From NCBI GenBank assembly GCA_900752065.1, contig CAADTT010000101.1:1-21944 (forward strand): a stretch of 21,944 bases of DNA, written 5' to 3'. The DNA comes from Lachnospiraceae bacterium (GTDB lineage Bacteria; Bacillota; Clostridia; Lachnospirales; Lachnospiraceae). Below the pieces are notes generated by a model, which had not been told where the DNA came from, made no database searches, and saw nothing but the letters and a program-made list of their open reading frames with translations. The position numbers and the translations under genes were made by a program. Shown piece by piece: positions 1 through 7,382 of this stretch. Every line of letters starts with the position of its first letter. Positions within the stretch are counted from its first letter, which is position 1.

Positions 1-161
1 ACGATCAGTTTTTTCGATTCCCCTTTGTAGAGCACGATCTTTTCACGGCTAAGGGTTATCTTTTTGGGAGCAGTCTTTGCCTTTGCCGCCGCCGGGAGTG
101 CGGACATCAGGCAAAGCAGACATAAGGTGCAGAGTAAAAGTGCAAATCTTTTCTTTTTCAT
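1..161 (-). CDS. Secreted protein, N-terminal fragment, possibly Ig-like
   Basis: The gene begins at an ATG at 161 and runs off the left edge, so only 53 complete residues are seen. The first 25 or so form a clear signal peptide: MKKKR, then a Leu/Cys-rich core, then ALPAAAKA as a likely cleavage region. The mature start (PKKITLSREKIVLYKGESKK) resembles the first strand of bacterial Ig-like group 2 domains, where a Leu-x-x-Gly-Glu turn precedes the core strand. A well placed AAGGAG lies upstream, and a strong promoter is found at 229-257. Function beyond export is unknown; the Ig-like reading rests on about 20 residues and is only an inference. Confidence 0.7.
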   Translation of the reverse strand, partial: MKKKRFALLLCTLCLLCLMSALPAAAKAKTAPKKITLSREKIVLYKGESKKLI

Positions 162-228
162 AAGTTCTCCTTTCTTACGTGTAGTTTTGCATTGTTCTAC
201 ATGATAAGTATTATATATCTTTTCCTTC

Positions 229-257
229 ATTATCGTCTTGATTTGGTTCCTTGTCAA
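229..257 (-). promoter_or_regulatory. Sigma-A-type promoter for the secreted protein gene
   Basis: On the minus strand TTGACA (257-252) is followed, after a 17-nt spacer, by GATAAT (234-229). This is 6/6 and 5/6 to consensus. The start point would be near 222, giving a leader of about 60 nt before the ATG at 161. It is the best promoter match in the window. Confidence 0.75.
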
Positions 258-308
258 GCGTCTATTACAAGTTAAACTATGAAACTTCCACCTTCTCCTA
301 CTTACACG

Positions 309-1586
309 CTATAATCGTTTCCTTCGTATGATTTCATTTGCCTTCGCATAGATCTCCTCCGGATCTGCACCGACGTCAAAAACACCGTCCTCATAGAGAA
401 TCTTCCCATTTACCATCGTCAGCTTCACGTTCTGTTTGCTGCCGCTGTAGACGAGGTTTTTCGTGATACGGTTCAGCGGCTGCATATTCGGACTGTTCAG
501 GTCGATGATAATAAGATCCGCCTTCTTGCCCGGCTCCAGCGTATCGCAGTCCGAAAGCCCCATTGCCTTTGCGCCGTCCGATACTGCCATCGCAAGCACC
601 CGGTTCGCATCCATAGCGGCTGCATCCCGTTCCCGCAGCTTTGCAAGCCCCGTCACCAGAAACATCTCCCGAAACATATCCAGGCAGTTATTGCTGGCAG
701 CTCCATCCGTCCCGATCGCGATACCGATGCCTTTTTCGTCCATCGCGCACACCGGGGCAATGCCGCTGGCAAGCTTCAGATTGGAAGCCGGGTTTGTCAC
801 CGCCCAGACTCCCCTGTTTTTCAGGATATCCATATCCTGCTCCGTCATATGGACGCAGTGAAAGCCGCCGCCCCCATAATCAAACATCCCCAGGCTGTCC
901 AGATAAGCGGCAGGCGTCCTCCCGTTCCGCTCCAGACATCCCTTCACCTCTTCCTCCGTCTCCGCCAGATGGGTGTAGACAGGCGCCTGGTATTTTTTTG
1001 CCAGCGCTGCGATCCCCTCCAGAATCTCGCGGGATGTGGTGTATTCCGCATGAAACCCCAAACGGTAACCGATCAGCTCATGATAATGGTTATATTTCTG
1101 ATACCATCTGTCCATTTCTTCCACCGACTGGGTGAAATCATTTACCGCCCCGCAGATGACCGTGCGGAAGCCGCAGTCCACCGATGCCTGCACCATAGTG
1201 TCCGGCGTCAGGTACATGTCGAAATTTGCCGTGATCCCGCTGGTCAGATACTCTAAAATAGCCAGACGGCACAGATGGTAGATATCCTCCGGCGTCAGCT
1301 TCGCTTCCATCGGAAATACCTTCTGGTGCAGCCATTCCTGCAGCGGAAGGTCGTCTGCGAAAGAGCGCAGGAAGGTCATCGCTGAATGGGTATGGGCATC
1401 CTTAAACCCCGGCATCAGAAGATTCCCCTGCACGTCGATCTCCCGGTCCCAGCACAGCGGCTCCGACTCTTCCTCCTCCAGTCCCACATGGATGATCTTG
1501 CTTCCCTTTACCCACACCTCCCCGGCACGGATCCGAAATCCGTCTGCCATCGTCAGAATCCTCGCATTATAAAATCGCACATTCAT
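309..1586 (-). CDS. mtaD: Amidohydrolase, MTA/S-adenosylhomocysteine deaminase-like
   Basis: A 425-residue metal-dependent amidohydrolase of the MtaD/SsnA/TrzN group, whose members deaminate 5'-methylthioadenosine or S-adenosylhomocysteine in the cytoplasm. Visible metal and catalytic motifs are AHTH (H65, H67), YTHLAE (H206, E209), the HCVH region (H243/H246) and GTDG (D294). The N-terminal half-sandwich starts with MNVRFYNARILTM and closes at the C-terminus with KKADLIIIDL and the MVNGKILYEDG strand, as in full-length family members. The ATG at 1586 follows a purine-rich site (GGGGGAAAG). It is 52 nt downstream of the MacB-like gene on the same strand and may be the last gene of that run. 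The exact substrate (MTA, SAH, adenosine or another purine or pterin) cannot be read from sequence. Confidence 0.85.
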   Translation of the reverse strand: MNVRFYNARILTMADGFRIRAGEVWVKGSKIIHVGLEEEESEPLCWDREIDVQGNLLMPGFKDAHTHSAMTFLRSFADDLPLQEWLHQKVFPMEAKLTPEDIYHLCRLAILEYLTSGITANFDMYLTPDTMVQASVDCGFRTVICGAVNDFTQSVEEMDRWYQKYNHYHELIGYRLGFHAEYTTSREILEGIAALAKKYQAPVYTHLAETEEEVKGCLERNGRTPAAYLDSLGMFDYGGGGFHCVHMTEQDMDILKNRGVWAVTNPASNLKLASGIAPVCAMDEKGIGIAIGTDGAASNNCLDMFREMFLVTGLAKLRERDAAAMDANRVLAMAVSDGAKAMGLSDCDTLEPGKKADLIIIDLNSPNMQPLNRITKNLVYSGSKQNVKLTMVNGKILYEDGVFDVGADPEEIYAKANEIIRRKRL

Positions 1587-1638
1587 ATTCTTTCCCCCTA
1601 GTTCTCAATCTAAAAAGCCAGCGGCACGACGTTTCCTG

Positions 1639-2679
1639 TCATGCCTCTGACTTTTGTTCATAACCGGACGGTAATCTATCCTTGTAAGTATAACAAATCA
1701 ATGCCAAAAAGTATAGGAGAAGAGAGAGAAAACCCCAGATTACACACTGATAAAATGCCCGGATATATGCCGTTTCCGGCACTCTTTTTTTCATGCCAGA
1801 GAGAAAAGCTGCCGCCGCCGTCTTTTCTTCCCAGAGATTCACCCAAAAATCAAAGTCCGACCAGGTAGACGGGATCATGTCGGAAGAAAGAGGAAGCTGA
1901 CGGAGAATCCCCCACAGACCGCCCAAAATACCCAGCCAGAAGCACAGGCTCCAGAAAAGCTTTTCCCCTCTGCCGCAGGATTCCCTGCGGTTTCTGCGGA
2001 TTTTCACCAGAACCGCCGCCAGTACAGCGCCCGGAAACAGACAGAGGAGAAGCATTGCCATGCCATATAAAAGCTCCCACTCCTCCAAAGTTCCCCGGAT
2101 TCCGTACCGTCCCTCCAGAAGCTCCCGCACCTCACCGGGGCGCTTCTTGCCGGACTTTACGGTTACTGTGTCAAAGGCCGTCTCTTCCGTTTTCCGGACG
2201 ACTGCCACACCGTTCTGCCCTCCAAGGATTCCCCGGATCTCATATTCCTTTCCCATAAGCGCCAGCTTCTGCCCGATGACACTGCCAAAGCCAAACAGCT
2301 CTCCGGCTGTTTTTTCATCTACCAGACATCCCTCCGTATCTCCCGCCGCCAGCACATTCCCCTCCGGAAATAAAAGTTCGGTATCTCCCGCCGCACAGAT
2401 AATACGAAGATGGGCGCTTCTCCCTGTCAGAAAGCTTTCCGCCTCTACATCCTCCTGCTCTTTCCAGAATACCATCCGAAGCTGCTCTTCCCCGGCATCT
2501 TCCCCTTTTTGCTCCAGAATCTTCCATGCCTCCCCTGCAGAGACCTCCGCCCCGCACACCACGGATGCGGTCTCCCCGGACTTCTCCAGCCTCCCCAGTG
2601 CCAGCGTCCCATGCCGAAAGGCAAGAAACGCACACACTCCCAGCAGCGCTGCCGCCAGGAGAGGCAGATGCCGCCTCAT
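1639..2679 (-). CDS. MacB/FtsX-like membrane protein
   Basis: A 346-residue membrane protein. A first hydrophobic segment (about 5-24) is followed by an extracytoplasmic domain of roughly 175 residues. That domain holds a MacB periplasmic-core signature near residue 130 (LFGFGSVIGQKLALMGKEYE, then IRGILGG). Three more membrane segments follow, near 203-227, 242-262 and 311-332. This is the topology of MacB/FtsX-type ABC permeases, but no ATPase gene is in the window. Its ATG overlaps the stop of the HlyD-type gene in an ATGA, so the two are translationally coupled and probably form one envelope complex. The C-terminus is basic and cytoplasmic. The family assignment is from motif and topology only; it could be a mechanotransmission protein rather than a transporter. 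Confidence 0.6.
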   Translation of the reverse strand: MRRHLPLLAAALLGVCAFLAFRHGTLALGRLEKSGETASVVCGAEVSAGEAWKILEQKGEDAGEEQLRMVFWKEQEDVEAESFLTGRSAHLRIICAAGDTELLFPEGNVLAAGDTEGCLVDEKTAGELFGFGSVIGQKLALMGKEYEIRGILGGQNGVAVVRKTEETAFDTVTVKSGKKRPGEVRELLEGRYGIRGTLEEWELLYGMAMLLLCLFPGAVLAAVLVKIRRNRRESCGRGEKLFWSLCFWLGILGGLWGILRQLPLSSDMIPSTWSDFDFWVNLWEEKTAAAAFLSGMKKRVPETAYIRAFYQCVIWGFLSLLLYFLALICYTYKDRLPSGYEQKSEA

Positions 2680-4463
2680 TCTTCTGCCAGGCGGATCCTC
2701 CCGCCCGGCTCCACACTTCTGTCAGAGCTTTGGATCACCTTCTGCTCCGGCGTGAGCACCCCTTCTTTCAGGGCGGCATACTGCTCATTCTTATCCTCCA
2801 CTGTCACATCCACGCGTCTGGCTGTCAGTTCCGTCCCCAGCACCGTCTGGCTCTCCTCCGCCACCAGAACGTATGCCTGGCTGCTGTCATAGTGAATGGC
2901 GGACAGGGGCAGACAGCTCTGATACGTGCCGGAGCTCCTCTTTATCTCCATAGAAGCCGCCGTTCCCATTTCCAGCGTATCCGCCGGAAGCTGTATGGTC
3001 ACCTCCAGAAGCTCCGGATCCTCCTCGCTGCTCCGGACAGAAGAAACCTCCAGATCCGTGATCTCCTTCCCGTTGTTTCCTGGAGTCAGCACAGCCGCAT
3101 CCTTTCTGGCGATATATGTTTCCTGCGCCTTGGGAACCTGTGCCACAAACCTGCTTCCTGAGGACAGATCCGCCAGCAGCACCGCCATACCGTCCGGCGT
3201 TCTGTCCCCCGTAGTGACTGTTACCTTCGTGACCACACCGCGAATCGGAGACGTGATCCTTCCTTCGGCCTTTTCAAGCGCTGTAAGCTTTGCCAGCGCA
3301 AGCTCCTTCTGCTCCCTCTCGATTGCCGCCACATCCGTACTGCTGTCCCGGGCATCCGGCACAGAGGCGTCTGCCACCGCATTCCCGGCGCTGCGCAGGC
3401 TGCTGTCACGAGCCCGCACCGCCTCATCGTAGGCGGCCTGTTTTTCCTTCACGACCTCCTCTTGCTGCGCCTTTGTCATTTGCTTTTCCGTCTTTTTCTG
3501 ATCCTCCACGCTAATCTGGTATTCCTCCAGTGCCCGCTTTGCTTCCTCCAGCTCCTTTTCTGCGTTTTCCGCTTCCTCTCTTGCAGCGGTGAGGGCAGGC
3601 TGATACTGATTTCTCAGCTCTGTTTCTATTTTCTGCCTGTCCAGATCGCTGATCCCTGATTTTTCCAGACTGCTCCCCGGCTGTGCCGTATCCGGTTCCG
3701 TTTCCATCTGTCCCATCTGCTGTGTCTGACTGGAAACTCTCGGCTCTTCGCTCTGCTGTGTCTGACCGGAAACTCCCGGCTCCCCCTCCTGTCCGCCTGC
3801 CTCTTCTGCCTGAGCCAGCGCCCCGACAATCTTCTTCTCCAGTTCCTGTTCCAGCTCCTGATATTTTTTCACAGCCTCCCTGTACCGCTCTTCCTTCTCT
3901 TCCACGGTTTTCTTCAGCTCTGCTGCTACAGCCTCTTCCTCTTTTTCCTCTGCTGAAATCGTTCCGGGCTCTTCCAGCGCCTTCTTCGCCGCCTCCAGCT
4001 CCTGCCTCGCCTTCTCCACGGCCCTGTCGCTCTGATCCTTTGCCTCCGCATAATCAGACGACGCCCTCTGCTGCTCCAGCGCCTTCCTCGCCGCGGCCAC
4101 ATCCTTTGCACTCTGGCTGTCTCCCGTCTGGAGATCCTGCTTTGCGATCTCCTGCTCTGCCAGGAGGATCTGCTCCTTCAATTCCTCCATATCCAGTTCA
4201 AACAGCGGATCTCCCGCTTCCACCTGCTGCCCCTCATCCACATGGACCGCCTTTACAATCTGGTTCGGCTCCGTGAGAACAGCCTGCTCCCTGTTCTGCT
4301 CCACCTTTCCCTCTGCCGTTACCTTATGGACGATCGACATCTTCTGCGCCGTCACCGTCTCTACCCTGGGAAGCCCCACGCCATCCGCCGCCCTGGAGAG
4401 CATTGTAAACAGCACCATCAATACCAGAAAACCTCCCAGCATCTGTACGACCTTTTTCTTCAT
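2676..4463 (-). CDS. HlyD/MacA-type membrane fusion adaptor with long coiled coil
   Basis: About 595 residues. An N-terminal membrane anchor is followed by a lipoyl/barrel half (VEQNREQAVLTEPNQIVKAV, then VDEGQQVEAGDPLFELD). Next comes an unusually long Glu/Lys/Ala-rich coiled coil of some 330 residues, then the second lipoyl half (ITSPIRGVVTKVTVTTGDRT) and C-terminal beta domains. MacA/HlyD adaptors link an inner-membrane permease to the outside; in Gram-positives they serve peptide or drug export ABC systems. The start is placed at 4463 because AGGAGGG lies 10 nt upstream; the ATG at 4493 has no ribosome site. The hairpin is broken by a Gln/Ser/Pro/Gly-rich insert carrying a 12-residue tandem repeat. 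It is coupled by ATGA to the MacB-like gene. Confidence 0.75.
   Translation of the reverse strand: MKKKVVQMLGGFLVLMVLFTMLSRAADGVGLPRVETVTAQKMSIVHKVTAEGKVEQNREQAVLTEPNQIVKAVHVDEGQQVEAGDPLFELDMEELKEQILLAEQEIAKQDLQTGDSQSAKDVAAARKALEQQRASSDYAEAKDQSDRAVEKARQELEAAKKALEEPGTISAEEKEEEAVAAELKKTVEEKEERYREAVKKYQELEQELEKKIVGALAQAEEAGGQEGEPGVSGQTQQSEEPRVSSQTQQMGQMETEPDTAQPGSSLEKSGISDLDRQKIETELRNQYQPALTAAREEAENAEKELEEAKRALEEYQISVEDQKKTEKQMTKAQQEEVVKEKQAAYDEAVRARDSSLRSAGNAVADASVPDARDSSTDVAAIEREQKELALAKLTALEKAEGRITSPIRGVVTKVTVTTGDRTPDGMAVLLADLSSGSRFVAQVPKAQETYIARKDAAVLTPGNNGKEITDLEVSSVRSSEEDPELLEVTIQLPADTLEMGTAASMEIKRSSGTYQSCLPLSAIHYDSSQAYVLVAEESQTVLGTELTARRVDVTVEDKNEQYAALKEGVLTPEQKVIQSSDRSVEPGGRIRLAEE
3716..3787 (-). 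repeat. Two-copy 36-bp in-frame tandem repeat in the adaptor gene
   Basis: Units 3716-3751 and 3752-3787 match at 30 of 36 positions. They encode two 12-residue copies centred on VSGQTQQSEEPR and VSSQTQQMGQME in the low-complexity insert of the coiled-coil hairpin. The length is a multiple of three, so copy-number change would alter hairpin length without breaking the frame. Confidence 0.8.
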
Positions 4464-4530
4464 CCTGTGCCTTCCCTCCTTTTGTTTCTTCATTTATCGC
4501 TTTTTTATCCTGCTGTCTCTCTGTCTTTCC

Positions 4531-5409
4531 CTACTCCTTCACTGCCGCCGACACGATCCCCTGCTCCAGATAATCCTGCCCTCCCAGGAATACAAAGAAC
4601 GCCGGAAGCAGCATCAGCACAGAAGCTGCAAAAGCCAGCCCCGCCTTGTCCAGACGGATATTCGGCAGAAAGAGGGACATGGGCCACAGGGACTTTGTCT
4701 TTAAAAAAGTCAGCGGCTGTTCGATCAGATTCCAATATTCCAGAAAGCCCAGAACCACCGCCGAGACAAGCCCGCCAGAGCCGATGGGAAGCCCGATGTA
4801 CCAGAAGATCTGCACGGCTCCCGCCCCGTCCAGCTTCGCCGACTCAATAATGGCGTCCGGTATCCCGCAGAAAAAACGGTACATGATAAACACCGGAAAC
4901 GTGGAAAATACCGCCGGAAGGATCACCGACAGATGATGATCCAGCAGATGCAGTTTGTCAAAGACCAGATACTCTGAGAGCATCAGAACCTGAAACGGCA
5001 TCATCATCAGGATAATATAGACCGTAAAGAAAAGCTTCCTGCCCGGGAACCGGTATCTGGCAAATCCCCACGCCGCCGGAACCCCCACCAGAAGCTGCCC
5101 CGCCAGGATCGCTCCCGTCAGCTTCACGGAATTCCAGAACATCACGAACGCCTCCGGCGTGTCCAGCAGCACTTGCACCCAGGAGCGCAGAGTGGGGTAC
5201 AGCGGAAACAGCGTCCATCGGATATACCCCGGCCCTCCCGACAGCACCGGGGCCAGATTCTCCCTCAGCTCATCCCTCCCCATCAGGGAACCTGTGAAAA
5301 GGAAGAGGATCGGGTAGCAGGCGATAAATGCAGGAACCAGCAAAAGCAGGATCCCGCACAGCTTCCGCAGGTGTATTTTTCTAATGCCTTCACGTATTCG
5401 TTTTTTCAT
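4531..5409 (-). CDS. Carbohydrate ABC transporter permease, MalG type
   Basis: About 292 residues with six predicted membrane segments. It carries the EAA loop that contacts the ATPase (ESAKLDGAGAVQIFWYIGLP) and a MalG-like first segment (LLLVPAFIACYPILFLFTGS). In sugar importers of the CUT1 class this subunit pairs with a MalF-type partner, here the gene just upstream. The start is set at the ATG at 5409, which overlaps the partner's TGA in an ATGA and gives the usual family length. An upstream ATG at 5505 would add 32 strongly basic residues overlapping the previous gene and is not favoured. No solute-binding protein or MsmX-type ATPase is nearby, so the substrate cannot be inferred from context. 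Confidence 0.85.
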   Translation of the reverse strand: MKKRIREGIRKIHLRKLCGILLLLVPAFIACYPILFLFTGSLMGRDELRENLAPVLSGGPGYIRWTLFPLYPTLRSWVQVLLDTPEAFVMFWNSVKLTGAILAGQLLVGVPAAWGFARYRFPGRKLFFTVYIILMMMPFQVLMLSEYLVFDKLHLLDHHLSVILPAVFSTFPVFIMYRFFCGIPDAIIESAKLDGAGAVQIFWYIGLPIGSGGLVSAVVLGFLEYWNLIEQPLTFLKTKSLWPMSLFLPNIRLDKAGLAFAASVLMLLPAFFVFLGGQDYLEQGIVSAAVKE

Positions 5410-6371
5410 TTGTCTTTTCCAGCCTTTCCGTTTTTTCTGTCTCCCTTCCTGTTCCGCCGCCATCTTCTTTTTCCTGTGTATATCCCGTTTTTTCGGTATC
5501 TGCATCTCTTCTCTGTCCTCTCCGTCTCCCCACTGTCCCAGGCTCTCTGCAAAACCAGGATCAGAAGAAAGATCACCATGCCGTTTACCACGGCAGCCGC
5601 CGCCATCTTATCCAGATCCAGATCCCGGAACCAGTTGTTAAAAAGATGCTGCATCATGTACATGCTCTCATGAGGATAGTCCCCCGCCACCAGATACGCC
5701 TCCCGAAATACCTTAAAGGAGTTCAGCAGGGAAAGAACGCTGATGGTATACAGGGAGGGCAGAAGATTTGGCAGGGTAATATTCCAAAAGCACCGCCATT
5801 CCCCCGCCCCGTCCACCCGGGCCGCCTCGTAAATATTCTGGGAGATACCCGAAAGTCCCGCGATCCACAGCACAATGTCGTAGCCCAGATTCTTCCATAT
5901 GTAACTGAAAACCAGCACCCAGAACGCATATTTTGAGTTCATCCAGTCCTGTCCCTGAACACCGCACTGCTGCAGCAGCCCGTTCAGCAGTCCCTGGGGC
6001 TGGAAGAGAAAGCGCCACAGCAGCACCACAGACGCCACCGGGATCGCCATGGGCACCAGAAAGGCGCTCTTTAAAAAGCTTCCGATCCTTGCCTGCCGCT
6101 GGAGAAATACGGCGATGAACAGGGACAGCGCCAAAAGCAGCGGAATGCACACCAGCGTAAAGCGCAGGGTATTTTTCCCTGCCAGCAGAAATGCCGGATT
6201 CGAAAAGATCCTGCGGTAGTTGGCAAGCCCTGTCCATTTTCCGCTGACCGCCTCCGAAAAAGAGCGCCGCACCACATCCAGAAGCGGAATGAAAAGAAAG
6301 ATTTCCGTTCCAAGAAGACTCGGCAGGACGAAAAGCAGTCCCGCCAGATCGCCTTTTCTGTATCTTCGCAT
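5406..6371 (-). CDS. Carbohydrate ABC transporter permease, MalF/UgpA type
   Basis: About 321 residues. It begins MRRYRKGDLAGLLFVLPSLL, typical of CUT1 MalF/UgpA/LplB-like permeases. It has six membrane segments and the EAA loop EAARVDGAGEWRCFWNITLP. GGAGG five or six nt upstream of the ATG at 6371 fixes the start. The open frame continues to 6632, but that stretch is structured intergenic DNA coding for an atypical Arg-rich peptide. The C-terminal tail after the last membrane segment is unusually long and basic (roughly 50 residues, KNGIYTGKRRWRRNRKGDRK) and overlaps the next gene by 4 bp. It is the first gene of the run, yet no solute-binding protein precedes it. I see no convincing promoter immediately upstream. 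Confidence 0.85.
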   Translation of the reverse strand: MRRYRKGDLAGLLFVLPSLLGTEIFLFIPLLDVVRRSFSEAVSGKWTGLANYRRIFSNPAFLLAGKNTLRFTLVCIPLLLALSLFIAVFLQRQARIGSFLKSAFLVPMAIPVASVVLLWRFLFQPQGLLNGLLQQCGVQGQDWMNSKYAFWVLVFSYIWKNLGYDIVLWIAGLSGISQNIYEAARVDGAGEWRCFWNITLPNLLPSLYTISVLSLLNSFKVFREAYLVAGDYPHESMYMMQHLFNNWFRDLDLDKMAAAAVVNGMVIFLLILVLQRAWDSGETERTEKRCRYRKNGIYTGKRRWRRNRKGDRKNGKAGKDK

Positions 6372-6656
6372 TTTTGCCTCCTCCGTCTCACTGATTTCCA
6401 CATTAATCCCTGCCGATTTTCTTAAAGATAACATGCGTTTCTCTAAAAAATCTCTAAGGAACCGCTTGCCGGGCTTATCGCAGAACAAAGCGGGCAAGCC
6501 CGCCTCAACTCCCCTCCCCCTCAATCTTGAGGGGCTTGTACGCTTTGCGCGCCAGATGCGGCCGCGCCAGCGGCATCTTCCATACACATCTGTGCGCATC
6601 CTCGCGGAGCGTTTTTGTATTATAGGGAACAAAGTTTCCTATGATACAAAAAATGG
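6372..6656. other. Gene-free, multi-hairpin intergenic block
   Basis: No credible gene lies between the permease ATG and the marR terminator. The stretch holds several stems: GCTTGCC (6464-6470) with GGCAAGC (6493-6499); GCGGGC-AA-GCCCGC (6490-6503), an alternative to the first; CCCCTCAA-TC-TTGAGGGG (6517-6534); GC-rich partial stems near 6545-6580; and the 19-bp hairpin at 6612-6652. The minus-strand frame through it stays open and would encode an Arg/Gly-rich peptide with no protein-like pattern. The density of stems suggests a mobile palindromic element or a structured RNA. Copies elsewhere in the genome cannot be tested here. Confidence 0.55.
6612..6652 (+). repeat. 19-bp inverted repeat with AAA loop
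   Basis: Arms 6612-6630 and 6634-6652 pair completely if read as RNA from the plus strand. The two imperfect positions (6621/6643 and 6627/6637) are then U-G and G-U wobbles; on the minus strand they become A/C mismatches. That asymmetry hints that the plus strand is the one whose structure was kept. Confidence 0.75.
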
Positions 6657-6683
6657 CCCCGGCATCCATATAGATGCCGGGGC
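6648..6683 (-). terminator. Rho-independent terminator for marR
   Basis: An 11-bp GC-rich stem (arms GCCCCGGCATC and GATGCCGGGGC, six-nt loop) spans 6656-6683. On the minus strand it is followed by CATTTTTTG. It lies about 60 nt after the marR stop. On the plus strand the T-rich stretch is less tightly placed, so the minus direction is preferred. Confidence 0.85.
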
Positions 6684-6741
6684 TCATATTTTTAAACATT
6701 TTTATCGGACGGGGCGCCGCCTTTGTGGTAAGTCTGCCGCT

Positions 6742-7182
6742 TTACGACCGGTAACCCTGAAAAAAGTCTTTCAGGTTGGTCAGCGCCTGCACCAGAACCT
6801 TCGTCTCCTCCTCCGAAAGTCCCTGAAGCGTCGCTTCGATCATCTCGCGATGGAAATTCTCATGATGCAGGTATGCCTTTTCGCCTTTCCCTGTCAGGGA
6901 CAGGAGCACCACCCGCCTGTCTTCCTCGCTCCGCACGCGATTCACATATCCTTTTTTTACAAGGCTGTTGATTGCCGTTGTCAGGGTTCCGACGGTGATA
7001 GAAAGCTTTTTCGCCACAGTTGACATATTTCTCGGTTCCATCCGCCCGATGGCTTCCAGAATATGCATATCATTGTTTGTGATATCCCTGAATTCCTCCG
7101 TAATGATAGCCTTTTCCTCGATGGACATAATGTCCTGAAACAGTCCTGTCAATACCGAGTGGAAGGTTTCATAGCTGTTCAC
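6742..7182 (-). CDS. MarR-family transcriptional regulator
   Basis: A winged-helix repressor of about 146 residues. It contains the helix-turn-helix (MSTVAKKLSITVGTLTTAIN), the MarR wing (VNRVRSEEDRRVVLLSLTGK) and a C-terminal dimerisation helix ending LTNLKDFFQGYRS. The start is taken as GTG at 7182 because AGGGGG sits seven nt upstream; a TTG at 7200 overlaps that ribosome site. No cysteines are present, so thiol redox sensing is unlikely. The helix-turn-helix resembles FabT-like regulators of Clostridia, but no fatty-acid genes are adjacent. It follows the flavodiiron operon on the same strand, separated by a hairpin repeat, and has its own terminator. The regulon is unknown. Confidence 0.85.
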   Translation of the reverse strand: MNSYETFHSVLTGLFQDIMSIEEKAIITEEFRDITNNDMHILEAIGRMEPRNMSTVAKKLSITVGTLTTAINSLVKKGYVNRVRSEEDRRVVLLSLTGKGEKAYLHHENFHREMIEATLQGLSEEETKVLVQALTNLKDFFQGYRS

Positions 7183-7324
7183 CGCCCTTCCCCCTTTCAA
7201 CGTATTTTATCTTATGATACACGGATTGCTCCGCATTTCATGCTCCCGCAATACTAAAACACCTCAAATCTGCTCATTTTTCTACGAAAAATGGCTTCTT
7301 TTCGGTGTTTTGCGCGTCCCAAAG

Positions 7325-7382
7325 TCATGCTTTTTCATGCAAGCATGAAACGCATGACCTTTTGACGCTTGTATCATCTTAT
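7325..7382 (+). repeat. 58-bp dispersed hairpin repeat, copy 1
   Basis: This matches the reverse complement of 14501-14558 at 50 of 58 positions with no gaps. The core is TTTCATGC-AA-GCATGAAA flanked by outer arms GTCATGC and GCATGAC, so a stem of more than 20 bp can form. Its right end (GTATCATCTTAT) runs into the last codons and stop of the flavodiiron gene. On the minus strand it lies directly after that gene and could stabilise or end its transcript, although only a short T run follows. Confidence 0.85.

Noticed and set aside
2526..4850. Long open frames on the plus strand opposite the adaptor and MacB-like genes
   Set aside because: They are low-complexity (Pro/Ser/Arg-rich) mirror frames of real minus-strand genes, with no family motifs or ribosome sites.
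5410..5505. Longer start for permease 2
   Set aside because: It adds 32 very basic residues overlapping the upstream gene; the ATGA overlap at 5406-5409 gives a standard MalG-like N-terminus.
6372..6632. N-terminal extension of permease 1 back to 6632
   Set aside because: The extension is Arg/Gly-rich, lies in the hairpin block and lacks a ribosome site; GGAGG precedes the ATG at 6371, which also gives normal family length.
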